From positions 186,001-250,000 of the forward strand of contig QRDG01000621.1 in NCBI GenBank assembly GCA_012064385.1: DNA of 64,000 bases. The letters are read 5' to 3'. This document shows, piece by piece, positions 1 to 9,378 of the stretch. A model generated the notes under the pieces. It made no database searches. It had not been told where the DNA came from and saw only the letters and a program-made list of their open reading frames with translations. A program made the position numbers and the translations under genes. This DNA is from Puccinellia tenuiflora (Eukaryota; Streptophyta; Magnoliopsida; Poales; Poaceae). Each line of letters opens with the position of its first letter. Within the stretch, counting starts at the first letter, position 1.

Positions 1-386
1 GTGGAGTCGATCACTTGATCGATCCGGGGCAGCGGGAATGGATCTTTAGGACATGCCTTGTTCAGATGTGTGTAGTCGACACACATGCGCCAGACAGTGG
101 CAGCATCCGGTTCATCTTTCTTCTTCTCTACCAGGACCGGGTTAGCCAACCAGTCCGGGTATTTCACTTCTACGATGGCATTGGCTGCGAGTAACTTGGC
201 TAACTCGTCACCCATAGCCTTCCTTCTTCCTTCGGCGAGACGCCGTGTCGGTTGCTTCACAGGCCTAGCATCTGGCCTGACATGCAGAGAGTGCTCAGCC
301 AACTCCCTCAGAACACCCAGCAAGTCCTGACTGGACCATGCAAAGATATCCCGATTCTCACGGAGGAAGTGGATGAGCTCGCTTTC
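1..386 (-). CDS. pol: Gypsy pol, N-terminal part of reverse transcriptase (partial)
   Basis: Translating the minus strand directly after the UAG at 387-389, in the same frame as gag-protease, gives an open reading frame to the window edge. It starts ESELIHFLRENRDIFAW, the usual linker before RT in this type of element. It continues through the PVKQ block and reaches the RT motif CVDYTHLNKACPKDPFPLP followed by RIDQVID. The polymerase YxDD box, RNase H and integrase would follow beyond base 1. No lesion is seen in these 128 codons. It acts in cytoplasmic reverse transcription of the element RNA. It has no start codon of its own at the 5' end, so expression would need readthrough of the UAG or internal initiation. 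Confidence 0.88.
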
Positions 387-389
387 CTA
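375..389 (-). promoter_or_regulatory. In-frame UAG between protease and RT (candidate readthrough stop)
   Basis: The stop at 387-389 lies in the minus-strand context AAATAGGAAAGCG. The reading frame continues without interruption on both sides. The separate element at 14484-27560 has the same 13 bases at the same protein position. Readthrough is inferred from that conservation; nothing here demonstrates it. Confidence 0.5.
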
Positions 390-2357
390 TTTGCTGTCCA
401 GCCCGGCACCGATGATGACGGTGTGGTCCGGGTTAGACTCGTCGATGCCAACTTTCTTGGACTCCTTCGCCGCCTGGAAGGTTGCAGTCTGCTGCGGATT
501 GGCCGGCCTCGGTATACCGAGTTGAGCAGATTGGGCCAGAGCCACCACCTCATGAATTCTTTTCTTCTCGGCGGCGATCACAAGTGACTCGGCCAGCACA
601 GATCCAGCAGAGGCACACTCCATGGAGCGCCTGTAGTCACCCGAGATGGTGATGACTCCATTCGGACCCGGCATCTTCATTTTCAGGTAAGCCACATGAG
701 TGGACGCCATGAACTTGGCGAGTGCTGGCCTACCGAGTAAGGCATGATACGGACTCTCGAGATCCACAACCTCGAACAGCAGACTCTCAGTCCGGCAGTT
801 ATTCTCGTCACCGAAGGAAACATCCACCCAGACTGCTCCCATGGGTGCGTGCGAGACTCCCGGCACGATGCCGTGGAAAGTTGTCCTGCTTGGCTGCATC
901 ATGTTCTCGGTTAATCCGAGTTTGACCATTGTGTCTCGGTACATGATGTTGATGCTGCTCCCGTTATCAACGAGAACTCGCCTGAAGCTGACGTTGATGC
1001 TGGGTCCAACAAATGTCGGGTTCACAACCAGAGCATAGCCCCCCGGGTTGGGCATGACCTTGGGATGATCTCGGATACTCCAGCTGACCTCATCCTCGGA
1101 CCAGTACATGAATTTCGGCACCGCCGGCATAACGGCATTCACCTCCATCGCTCGCCGGTGTTGACTCTGCTTATCAGTGGGCTCGGTCACAAAGACCATG
1201 TAACTCTGATGGGGCTTCCGATACTCATTCTGCCGACTTGGACCAGCATTGTTGTTGTAATTGTTGTTGTTGTTGTTGGCCACCTGGTTGACATCCTCTT
1301 GCCTCGGCTGTGCATTCAGAGGCTGAGTGTTTGCACCTGTCAGAGGTGCGGGTCTCGGTGTCGGACCAGCAGCTGCTGGCTGATTCTTGTGCCGATCACA
1401 GTCACGAGTCGAGTGTTGAGCCGGTTTGCTGGGGTGTCTGGTGTGAAAGCAGCAAGGGCCATCCAGCATCTTCTCGTAGATGTACCTCTCCTGATCATCC
1501 AACTGTTTCTTGTTGCCATTCCATGGCTTCCTTTCGCCGTTCCACGGCTTTCTCTCGCCGTTCCACGGCTTCCTCTCGCCGTTCCATGGCTTCCTTCCTT
1601 CCGAGTTCTGGCCCCAAGAGGGACCCTCATTCTTCTGGCGCTGGCTGCTGCCGGCACCCGCTTGATCTTGGTCGACAACTGCGACCTGGTCTGACCCGTA
1701 CCGGTAATCCGGTCGGTCGTCTCTTCTCTTGTTTCGGTTATCCGGGCGGTCGCTACGCCGGCTCGATCTATCTCGGTCTTGAGCAGGATACCTCCTGCCC
1801 ACATCAACCTGGGTCAGCAAGGGCTGCGTCGGATCACCGAGTGCATAGCTGTCAGCAATTGACATTGTTTCGGCCAAGGTGGCCGGCATCTCCCTCTGGA
1901 GTCTCTGCCAAAGCATGGAGCCATGTCGGCATCCTTGCGCAAACCACGCAATGGCTTGTGACTCAATCACCCCTTCACAGGAGTTCCGGATTGTGCTCCA
2001 CCGGGTTAGATACTCCCGGTCTGTTTCGTCTTCTCGCTGCCGACACATGGACAGCTGCTGAGGTCGATTCGGCCTCTTGTAGGTGCTGGAGAAGTTACTG
2101 ACGAAAGCGTCGGAGAAGTCGAGCCAACAGTCAATGCTGTTCTCCTCCAGGTTGTTCAGCCAGATTCGGGCTGGTCCCTCTAGCATCTGCGGTACATACC
2201 GCACGGCCCATCGGCGACTACCACCAGCGATATGCACCACTGTGACGTAATCCGTCATCCAGTCCTCCGGCTTGGTGCTGCCGTCATAGGTCTTTGCACC
2301 CCGGGGGAGCTGGAAATTCGGCACTGGTGCCTGTTTCATGATCCGGGGTCCAAACAC
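387..2357 (-). CDS. gag-pro: Gypsy gag-protease polyprotein
   Basis: A 656-codon frame. Residues about 15-190 are a retrotransposon gag domain: FQLPRGAKTYDGSTKPEDW, then the W-x(n)-A-x-W-L-N-L core and the S-x(n)-F-x-Y-K-R-P region. A low-complexity basic stretch follows, with four tandem GERKPWN heptads. A Cys/His knuckle-like segment (CCFHTRHPSKPAQHSTRDC) and an Asn-rich tract come next. The C-terminal quarter is an aspartic protease with VLVDNGSSINIMY as the active-site D-x-[GS] strand and ALLGRPALAKF as the second conserved block. Gag forms the particle and the protease cleaves the polyprotein. The frame overlaps the upstream leader frame by about 22 bases, where one T appears to be missing from a T run near 2345, so gag is frameshifted in this copy. 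Confidence 0.88.
   Translation of the reverse strand: MFGPRIMKQAPVPNFQLPRGAKTYDGSTKPEDWMTDYVTVVHIAGGSRRWAVRYVPQMLEGPARIWLNNLEENSIDCWLDFSDAFVSNFSSTYKRPNRPQQLSMCRQREDETDREYLTRWSTIRNSCEGVIESQAIAWFAQGCRHGSMLWQRLQREMPATLAETMSIADSYALGDPTQPLLTQVDVGRRYPAQDRDRSSRRSDRPDNRNKRRDDRPDYRYGSDQVAVVDQDQAGAGSSQRQKNEGPSWGQNSEGRKPWNGERKPWNGERKPWNGERKPWNGNKKQLDDQERYIYEKMLDGPCCFHTRHPSKPAQHSTRDCDRHKNQPAAAGPTPRPAPLTGANTQPLNAQPRQEDVNQVANNNNNNYNNNAGPSRQNEYRKPHQSYMVFVTEPTDKQSQHRRAMEVNAVMPAVPKFMYWSEDEVSWSIRDHPKVMPNPGGYALVVNPTFVGPSINVSFRRVLVDNGSSINIMYRDTMVKLGLTENMMQPSRTTFHGIVPGVSHAPMGAVWVDVSFGDENNCRTESLLFEVVDLESPYHALLGRPALAKFMASTHVAYLKMKMPGPNGVITISGDYRRSMECASAGSVLAESLVIAAEKKRIHEVVALAQSAQLGIPRPANPQQTATFQAAKESKKVGIDESNPDHTVIIGAGLDSK
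1516..1599 (-). repeat. Four tandem 21-bp units in gag
   Basis: Four back-to-back units of 21 bp (starts 1516, 1537, 1558, 1579) of the type CCGTTCCACGGCTTTCTCTCG on the plus strand. On the minus strand each unit encodes the heptad GERKPWN. Units differ mainly at synonymous positions, so the repeat evolved as protein-coding sequence. It lies between the gag core and the Cys/His segment, in a basic linker. Confidence 0.92.
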
Positions 2358-3826
2358 GCAGGACCCGGTGGGCCTTGCTCCTCCAGCAGTTCAGACAGAT
2401 AGATTCTGTCAAGCTTGTTGCGTACGTCATGAGCCGGTAGCTGGCGAGCTCCCAGCCTAGCACCGAGTGCGCCCTCAGTCGCCAGATCTCTGTATCTTGT
2501 GTACCCGGCCCGCTCCATGGCCGAGTAACCGTCGTCGTACCGGTCAGCGGCCGGCTCGGCATACCCGGCACCCGCTTGATGACGAGGTGGATTGGGTACC
2601 GGATACCGAGGTGGCTGACCCGGATTTGCCGGGTTAACCCGGTTGGCTTCATGTCTGCCCTGAACAGGTCCTAGAGCTCCCTGACCAGGTTGACCTTGGG
2701 CAGCTTTCTGCTTTCCGGCATACACCGGATCATACGCCTGCATCTGTTTGTTCTTGCCAGAGTTCACACTCTGGCCTCGGCTTGCGCCGACATACGGCGA
2801 AGAGGCCTGTCCCTTGGACACTCCTCCGGCACCTCCACCCGAGTAAAGGTACCCGGATCCTCCTACACCCGGATTTGCATTCCGGAATGCCTCATTCTGT
2901 CTGTTGGCTACAGCTACCAATTCATTTACTCGATCCTGCTGCCTACTGCGAGCTTCACCGGATAAATTAGGCAACTCAGCTATAGCAGCCTCAGCAGCTC
3001 TAAGGTTCTTACCCGGAGTACTATATTTTGGCCGGCCTGCCGACATATGACTAGTAGTTTTACCGGATCTAGCTCTACCATCTCTAGCTATCTCGGCGTT
3101 GAGGTCTCTACCTCTAGCACGTACTTCATTTATGCGACTAACCGGGTTAGCTACCGGTGTAAAACCATGAGCGATATTGTACTCACGGAGGGATATGTCG
3201 AAGTCCTGCTTGACTCGGGCCACCTCCTGGGCCTCTCGGAGTATCTCCTGGCGCTGCTGCTCCAACTCCGCCTGAGTTAGAACAACATCTGCGCTCGGAG
3301 CCACTGGCGTCGCCAGCTTCTCGATCGCGTCCTGAAGAGGACTCGGCGTTGCCGGCACAGCAGATGTACCGGCCTGCTCCGGACGATTCTCCGGCCTCTC
3401 CAGCGGCGGGCGCCCCGGCCTGGCAGACCTGGTGCTGACCTCGGCATCAACAACCGGGGCGGTCATCATGACCTCTGCACAGCTAGCAGCGGGACGGGCA
3501 ATACGTCGGCCGCGAGCCGCACAGACAGCGGGGGGATCCGCTGCAACCTGCACCCTTGCGGGAAACCGGCAGGGGACCTCGGTGGCGACGTAGACGGTGA
3601 GGGAGCCGAACTCGATGAGGCAGCCATTCCGGGGTAGCGGCCTGCTGCCGAAACAGCCGGCGTTGTCGCTGATGAGGTTGAGCGAGCCGAACCTGTGGAC
3701 AAGGCCACAGAGAACGCGCTCACCCGACTCGATGAAGGAACCCGTCCGGATGAACACACCAGCCAGCGCCGCTGCTGGCCCCACGGTGGGCGCCAACTGT
3801 CGTGGTGGTGCACGGACAGATGCCAT
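2336..3826 (-). CDS. Gypsy gag leader ORF (N-terminal extension), frameshifted from gag
   Basis: A 496-codon frame on the minus strand. Its first ATG lies 29 bases inside the 5' LTR and its frame crosses the primer-binding site, so the true start is probably a later ATG. The protein is rich in Ala, Pro, Arg and Gly. It has a Gln/Glu-rich, probably coiled-coil stretch around residues 190-235 (QAELEQQRQEILREAQEVA) and a Gly/Tyr-rich C-terminal third. It ends at a TGA where gag continues in another frame. The boundary lies at a short T run near 2345, and one missing base would reconnect the two. Function beyond gag/particle assembly is not known. Confidence 0.6.
   Translation of the reverse strand: MASVRAPPRQLAPTVGPAAALAGVFIRTGSFIESGERVLCGLVHRFGSLNLISDNAGCFGSRPLPRNGCLIEFGSLTVYVATEVPCRFPARVQVAADPPAVCAARGRRIARPAASCAEVMMTAPVVDAEVSTRSARPGRPPLERPENRPEQAGTSAVPATPSPLQDAIEKLATPVAPSADVVLTQAELEQQRQEILREAQEVARVKQDFDISLREYNIAHGFTPVANPVSRINEVRARGRDLNAEIARDGRARSGKTTSHMSAGRPKYSTPGKNLRAAEAAIAELPNLSGEARSRQQDRVNELVAVANRQNEAFRNANPGVGGSGYLYSGGGAGGVSKGQASSPYVGASRGQSVNSGKNKQMQAYDPVYAGKQKAAQGQPGQGALGPVQGRHEANRVNPANPGQPPRYPVPNPPRHQAGAGYAEPAADRYDDGYSAMERAGYTRYRDLATEGALGARLGARQLPAHDVRNKLDRIYLSELLEEQGPPGPACLDPGS
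3779..3797 (-). other. Primer-binding site-like sequence
   Basis: Directly inside the LTR the minus strand reads TTGGCGCCCACCGTGGGG. The TGGCGCC start next to an LTR ending in CA is the usual position and form of a plant Gypsy primer-binding site. The exact tRNA is not assigned. Confidence 0.7.
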
Positions 3827-4716
3827 ATAGGCTTAAGGTGGGGCCGATTGGACGCTGGAGGTACCGGGGAGGGCTTGCACGCACGGCGTACAGACACAAA
3901 CACACACACACAAACACACACACACACACCCGATTTTACCCAGGTTCGGGGCTCTCGTGAGGAGATAACACCCCTACTCCTGCTTTTCTGATGTATATAA
4001 GTGGATCACAGATGGTTACAAGCTTGCTCCTTGATCTGAGAGGGAAGAACTGCTAATTCTAAGCCTCCACCAAGTCTCGGTGCAGCCCTCTTGCTCTCCA
4101 ACTAGCTCTCTGAAACTGCTAAGTGTTTGCTCAGCGCTTCTGCGTCGTACTAGCGTAACGTCCCCGTAAGAGGTACCCCTGGTACCCCTTATATAGGGAA
4201 ACCCAGGGTTACAGTGTAAAACATTGCTACTGGCGCCATACTCCTTTGTCACCGACCGGCACGGGCGCCGCTGCGCCACGCCCAGACCGTGGCAGCGCCT
4301 GTCGCCACGGTCTCCTCTGCTTGAGACAGCACGCCCACGCCTAGGCCTAGCACCACTGTGCCGCGCCGCCCGCGTCAGAGGCATGGCCGAGGCTTGGCAC
4401 GCCCGTCCACTTGCAGCACACCGTCGCCCTTGTCTCGCTCCGTGTCTCAAGGAGCTTGGTCCACCGTCCGGGATAACCTTCACCCGGCATAAGCACACCC
4501 ATGCCCATAACTCGGTTTGCCCTTTCCTGCATATAAGAACAACAAAGGGGATTCCGACATATAATAATCATTATCCGACATAGGGCTATGTCGGTAAGCC
4601 ATTATCCGGTTGACCCGGATAAACCTGTATGGTATGTCGGTTCTCATTGACTCGGTCAACTCCGAGTCCAAGCTTATTTCACCATATTGACCCCACTCGG
4701 GGGCTGCCCCCCGACA
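3798..4716 (-). repeat. 5' LTR of the partial Gypsy element (919 bp)
   Basis: On the minus strand it starts TGTCGGGGGGCAGCCCCCGAG and ends CACCACGACA, so it has the TG...CA termini of an LTR. The primer-binding site abuts the inner end. A TATATAAG box near 4185-4195 on the minus strand is a likely promoter. A CA-rich microsatellite lies at 3898-3929. The first bases include the inverted repeat GGGGGCAGCCCCC. Confidence 0.85.
3898..3929. repeat. (CA)n microsatellite within the LTR
   Basis: About 32 bases of CA dinucleotides broken by two AAA steps. A simple repeat with no coding meaning; apparent reading frames made of alternating residues here are artefacts. Confidence 0.9.
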
Positions 4717-6118
4717 ATCTTTTATTCATGTTTTGATGCTGTATGTTATTTCATCTTGTTTGACATGAATTAGTTAGTTCTATGGACACTCATGCATGCA
4801 TCTAGATGGTCATCTTTCTCCCTTTTGCTAGCCCAAAAATTCCAACAAGTAAAAACATGTTTCCAACACCTTCAACCAAAGTTTTTTCCAGTGAGTCCAC
4901 CATATCTACCTATTAGCTTTATGCTATTCGAAGTATGTTTATCATGTTATTTATGTTATCTATACCTCTAAATGAAAATGATTATGTTATTTATTGTAAT
5001 GGGAAAAGTTGGTTAAAAAGCTCTCGCGAACTTGATGCACACTTTACTTTTATTGCATTTAATAAACATGAACCATTGTGATTAATATTATGATGATAGT
5101 GGCTTGATAAATGTTTAAGGTTGGGAGTTAGCCCATATGTGCTGTCACATGCAAAGCTTTCAACATGTTCCATCATTTATTTAGTTGATATCATGTACTT
5201 TTGTTTATGGATGCCTATCATGGTGAAATAATGTGGAAATAGAGTAAGTTTAAATGAGTTTGTATAAATGGTTAGAGAGAAACCTGGGACGCTAATCTAA
5301 GCCATGCATCATTCATGGTGGAAATTTACTTACATGCTATTTTGAACTTTCTGTGATACACCCTACAATAAAAAGCTATATCAAGTGGTAAATAAAAAGG
5401 GTGTTGAGGTTGTTCATTATGTTTGTTTGTCTTGTTGTTTTGATGTGGGCTTGATCCATATCATGGGACAAGAGGTACCCCAGTTGAGGCTCTTGATAAT
5501 ACCATTATTACTTACAATGATAGATAACTTAAACTTGCTTTGTTTCCCAAGATGAGTAATCATGGTGTAGGTACTTGTATTCAAGGGGCACGAGACATCT
5601 AACCTTTGCTTTATCAAGGCCACTACTCATATTTGCTTTCACATTAAACTTTAATCATTCAAGATTGTATGATAGGGGAATGATAGCTTGACACCAAGTA
5701 TTACCATTGCATTCAATAACTTAAGTAGAATAGTTTGGAGGATAGATGAAACTTATGCATGTTTTACTTCTACCCATTTATATATCTTTTCCAAAGTGTC
5801 CACCTTTTATATTCAGATTTTCATCTTCACTCTATGACCTATGTAGGATGTTCTTACTTATCATATTGCATACATGTGGTCCATATTACTATCTTTTATG
5901 TTACACTTTGTGAACTATCATTGAACATCCTTGCATTGAATACTTGATATCACTTTATAAACTGTTTGCCTATTGCTACTTCTTTAAATAATGAATCATT
6001 TGACTTTATGTAGCAGTAGCAATCATCTTTTATATCCATGTTGTTGTTATATTGCAAAGTTCATGTTAGTTTTATCACTTCCATACTCGAGGACGAGCAT
6101 GAGTTAAGCTTGGGGATG
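4717..6118 (+). mobile_element. 3' internal non-coding region of an Athila-like LTR element
   Basis: No gene is visible. The stretch is AT-rich and ends in TACTCGAGGACGAGCATGAG followed by TTAAGCTTGGGGATG, directly before the LTR start at 6119. The same sequence with one change precedes the LTR of the element at 7684-28838 (minus strand, 9379-9420), so it is the conserved pre-LTR and polypurine region of this family. The element's coding part is not in the window; it was separated by the Gypsy insertion that ends at 4716. Confidence 0.7.
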
Positions 6119-7532
6119 TGATGCATGTAAAATGCATACATGAACTTTGCACTATAATACTTGTATTCCATTCATATTTGCATCATATAAGGGGTATATT
6201 ACTATTATTTAATGTTTTTTGGTAATTAATAATGATTTCCCCTATTTATGGAATTAATCCTGCGCAGGCATAAAAACCCTATTTCTTTTCTTATTTATAT
6301 CAGGGCCTTAACGACGTCATAATGAGCTGCAAATTTACAGGGATCATTTTTTTGGAAGGAGGAAGACCTCGGAGCGAAGGAAGCAAGCAAACGGAGGCCG
6401 GAGGGCCAAAAGAGGGTGCCCCACGCGGCCCCTGTACCTGGCCGCGTGGGCCGACCTCTTTTGGGCCTCGTGGCTCCGTTTGCGTCGATCCTTCTTCCCG
6501 AAGCTTCCTCGTGACCTAAAAACTCCTATATAAAGAGACCCCCGAGGAGTTTTGCAAGGAGGCGGCGGAGAAACACAAAACCAGAAACAGAGAGGCAGAA
6601 GGCTGCCGCCAGAGAAGATCGGAGGGGGGAAACACCGCCATAATCCACCTCCGGAGGGCTCCACCCCCTCCGGCGTGTTCATCATCAACTTCTACCGCAA
6701 GATCATCTCATCTCTCCACTATAAACTCTTGGCAAACATGATGTATGATGCAATATACTTTTCCCTTGATCTATTGTGTCTCTCCATCTATGTTTGAGAA
6801 GTGATTTGTTCATGGCATTAGTGAAATAGTTCGTTGATTGGTTGCATACAAGTTTTGTTATCTTTTATGATTGTCTTGATGTACAATGTATGAGTGCACG
6901 CATATGTTGGGGAATGCATGTAAGGTGATCACCGGTAAGGTAATGGAGTGAGGGAGACTTGGGAGGACATGTAAACCCGAGATCGAATCATGAAGTTACT
7001 CTATTGGGGGATATATATGGGGGACCCTAGAACTTAAGGCTATGGTGGGACAATTATGTCTTAATAATTCTTGTGCTGCACATTTAATTGGCCATGAGAT
7101 CCATCATAAGAGTTGTGTAATTTGCTCATTTACTTGGCTACACCTATTTATGGCTCCCTCCTAGAAGAAACAATTAAGACTAAAATATGTGCTTCACTAA
7201 TTGTGACAACCACACGAATGAAATAACAATTGCTAGAACATTTTCTCCCTTGAGATATTTGCTACTTGAGATCCTTGCTACTTGCTACTTTAATAAACTT
7301 GCATTAGAAAACTTGCTCTTAGAAACTTGTTGCTAGATAAACCTACTCCACATCACTTGCTTCCATTAGTTAGTTCCTTTCATACTCAAATTTATTGCTT
7401 TGCATAAAAGGCCATATAAGAGGGTTATAGGGCTTTAGAGAATAGATAGTTTACCTTCAGCTCCTCGTGGGTTCGACACTCAAATACTTATCGAATTGTG
7501 CTACAATGATTCCTTGCTCTTGGTGATTATCA
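6119..7532 (+). repeat. 3' LTR of the Athila-like element (about 1414 bp)
   Basis: Starts TGATGCATGTAAAATGC right after the purine-rich GGGGATG and ends in GGTGATTATCA, giving TG...CA termini. A TATATAAAGAG box around 6527-6537 and a run of CCGGAGGGCTCCACCCC downstream fit an LTR promoter and leader. Its right end abuts an exon fragment of a transposase-like gene. The partner LTR is not in the window. No open gene lies inside; short frames around 6322-6797 are LTR sequence. Confidence 0.72.
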
Positions 7533-7683
7533 GATGCATTCGAAGAGATAGAACAATCCAGGGGTCTTCGAGGTTCAAAATAAATTTAGACTGAAAGAAA
7601 AGAAGGAGCATTCTTCAGTTTTATGAACAACAATGGAATGAACTGGAAACTTGGGTTACAAAACTTACAGACACGTGGGAGGC
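7533..7683 (-). pseudogene. CACTA-type transposase-like gene, downstream fragment
   Basis: Read on the minus strand, the first bases (7683-7667) complete the exon that begins at 29092; the two parts join through the duplicated GAGGC at 7679-7683 and 28839-28843. The joined exon ends at a GTAAGT donor (codons ...ASHVS). After a short intron ending TTTCTTTCAG, another exon piece encodes SKFILNLEDPWIVLSLRMH and is cut off by the LTR at 7532. The fragment is therefore broken by two separate retroelement insertions. Confidence 0.55.
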
Positions 7684-9378
7684 TAATAATGGATATTGAC
7701 AAGCACTGGCAAAGTTGGCGGGGACAAATCTTCCTATGTAGCTTTAGTGCGATCCCTGGCAACGGAGCCAGAAAACTGCTTGATGTCGTAGTTGATGATG
7801 TTGGGTTGTGCCCCAAGCGAAGCCGTGGATGTAGCAAGTAGCAGTTTTCCCTCGTTAATGAAACGAGGTTTATCGAACCAGTAGGACTTTGAAATCAACA
7901 ACGAGGTGAATGTTGAAGATCTCTGGCGCTTAACCTTTAACAGATGTGGACCTGCACACTCTCAACCAGATACTTTGCCCCCAACGGCGGAAAGGTTGTC
8001 AATCTTTCCGGTCTCACAGAAAACAAAGCGGTTAATTGTACGGTGAAATAGATGAAATAATGAAAAGTGACCAGAGGAGTAATGATGATTAAAATCAAGT
8101 AAATGAGGTTGTAAACAATGTAAAAAGATGGACCGGGGGCCATGGGTTCACTAGTGGAGTCTCTCAAGTAAATAAAATATGCATGTGATGAGTGAATGAA
8201 TTACAGCTAGGCAATTGACAAGATCATGACACAAACCCAATTTAGCTATGACAAAAGGGACATGATAATATTTATGGAGGCATCACGACAAGGAACAAAG
8301 ACCATTGAGTCCAACTGCGTCTTTGTCTAAAAAGTCCACCGTGGGATCGCTATCCAGCCTGTCACCCAACGGTATTAAGTTGCAAGCAACATACATTTGC
8401 ATTAAGTAAAGTGCATGAAGTAAGCAATACTAATATCAAAAGAGACATTAACACCGCGGTTTTACCCTTAGTAGCAACAGCACACCCTCGCCCTTAGACG
8501 TTTCTGTCACTCGTGCCCAGCAACAAAAGGGGGCATGAAGCCACTATCTAGCATAAATACCCTCTCTTGGAGATACACACAATCACTTGGCCAAACTAAC
8601 TACGCACATCGGAGAGCATGCAAGAACATAAATCAACATATAAGAATCATGCACAATCTAAACATAACTTCATAATCCATCGGATCCCAGCAAACACATC
8701 ACATAGCATTACAATAATCGATCTTGATCATGTTAGGCAGCTCACAAGATCATAAGACATGAAGCACAAGAGAGAGAGACTACCAACTAGCTACTGCCAT
8801 GGACCCGTAGTCCAAGGTGAGACTACTCACAACTCATCCCGGAGGAAGGATGGCGATGAAGAGCCCTCCGGGATCGATCTCCCCTCCGGCAGAGTGCCGG
8901 GATCAGCTTCAGATTGGACCCCGAACTAGGGTTTTCGGTGACGGCGTGTCGGGGTTGAGTTTCTGGAAAATAATGGCCGCCCTGATGTTTTTAGGTCAAG
9001 TGTGATTTTATAGGCGTCGGAGGGGGCCGAGGAGGTGCCCCACGGGCAGGGGCGGGTCCCACCCACGGGTCCACCTAGGGCCACGGCAGGGGGCGCCTCT
9101 GCCCTGTGGGTCGCCTCCGAGGCTGCCCTTCGGACTCCGTCTTCGTCTTGGCGTAAAAATAATCCCCGTAAATTTTGGTCCAATTCCGAGAATATTTCCA
9201 GAAGTAAATTTTTGAAACAAAAAGACAGCAAAAACAGGGAACTGGCACTGGGCATCTTGTCAAAAGGTTAGTCCGACAAAATGCATAAAAATGATATAAT
9301 TGATAGTAAAAACATGTGACAATATAACAAAACTAGCATGGATCACTCAAAAATTATAGATACGTTTGAGACGTATCA
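7684..9378 (-). repeat. 3' LTR of the Sabrina-like element (1695 bp)
   Basis: On the minus strand it starts TGATACGTCTCAAACGTATC and ends CCATTATTA (the partner copy keeps CCATTATCA, so this end has a C-to-T change). It contains a second, internal copy of a primer-binding-site-like sequence (CTGGCTCCGTTGCCAGGGATC, plus strand around 7755-7776), also present in the partner LTR in intact form. Confidence 0.9.

Larger units (their letters stand above)
1..4716 (-). mobile_element. Partial Gypsy LTR retrotransposon, 5' part
   Basis: Read on the minus strand, the order is 5' LTR (4716 to 3798), primer-binding site, gag leader ORF, gag-protease ORF, in-frame UAG, and the start of reverse transcriptase, which is cut by the left window edge. 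The rest of pol and the 3' LTR lie outside. RT sequence with the CVDYTHLNKACPKDP motif and the gag-pro/pol layout place it in the Gypsy superfamily. A Tat-type lineage is likely from its similarity to the element at 14484-27560. It was inserted into an older Athila-like element; the flanking 5 bases at 4717-4721 (ATCTT) should be one copy of its target duplication, but the other copy is out of view. Confidence 0.9.

Noticed and set aside
1065..2101. Long plus-strand frames opposite the gag of the first Gypsy element
   Set aside because: They are shadows of a long conserved minus-strand gag-protease frame; their composition (runs of Val/Ile, Ser/Arg) is not protein-like.
3898..3929. Cys-Val repeat peptide on the minus strand
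   Set aside because: Direct translation of a CA microsatellite.
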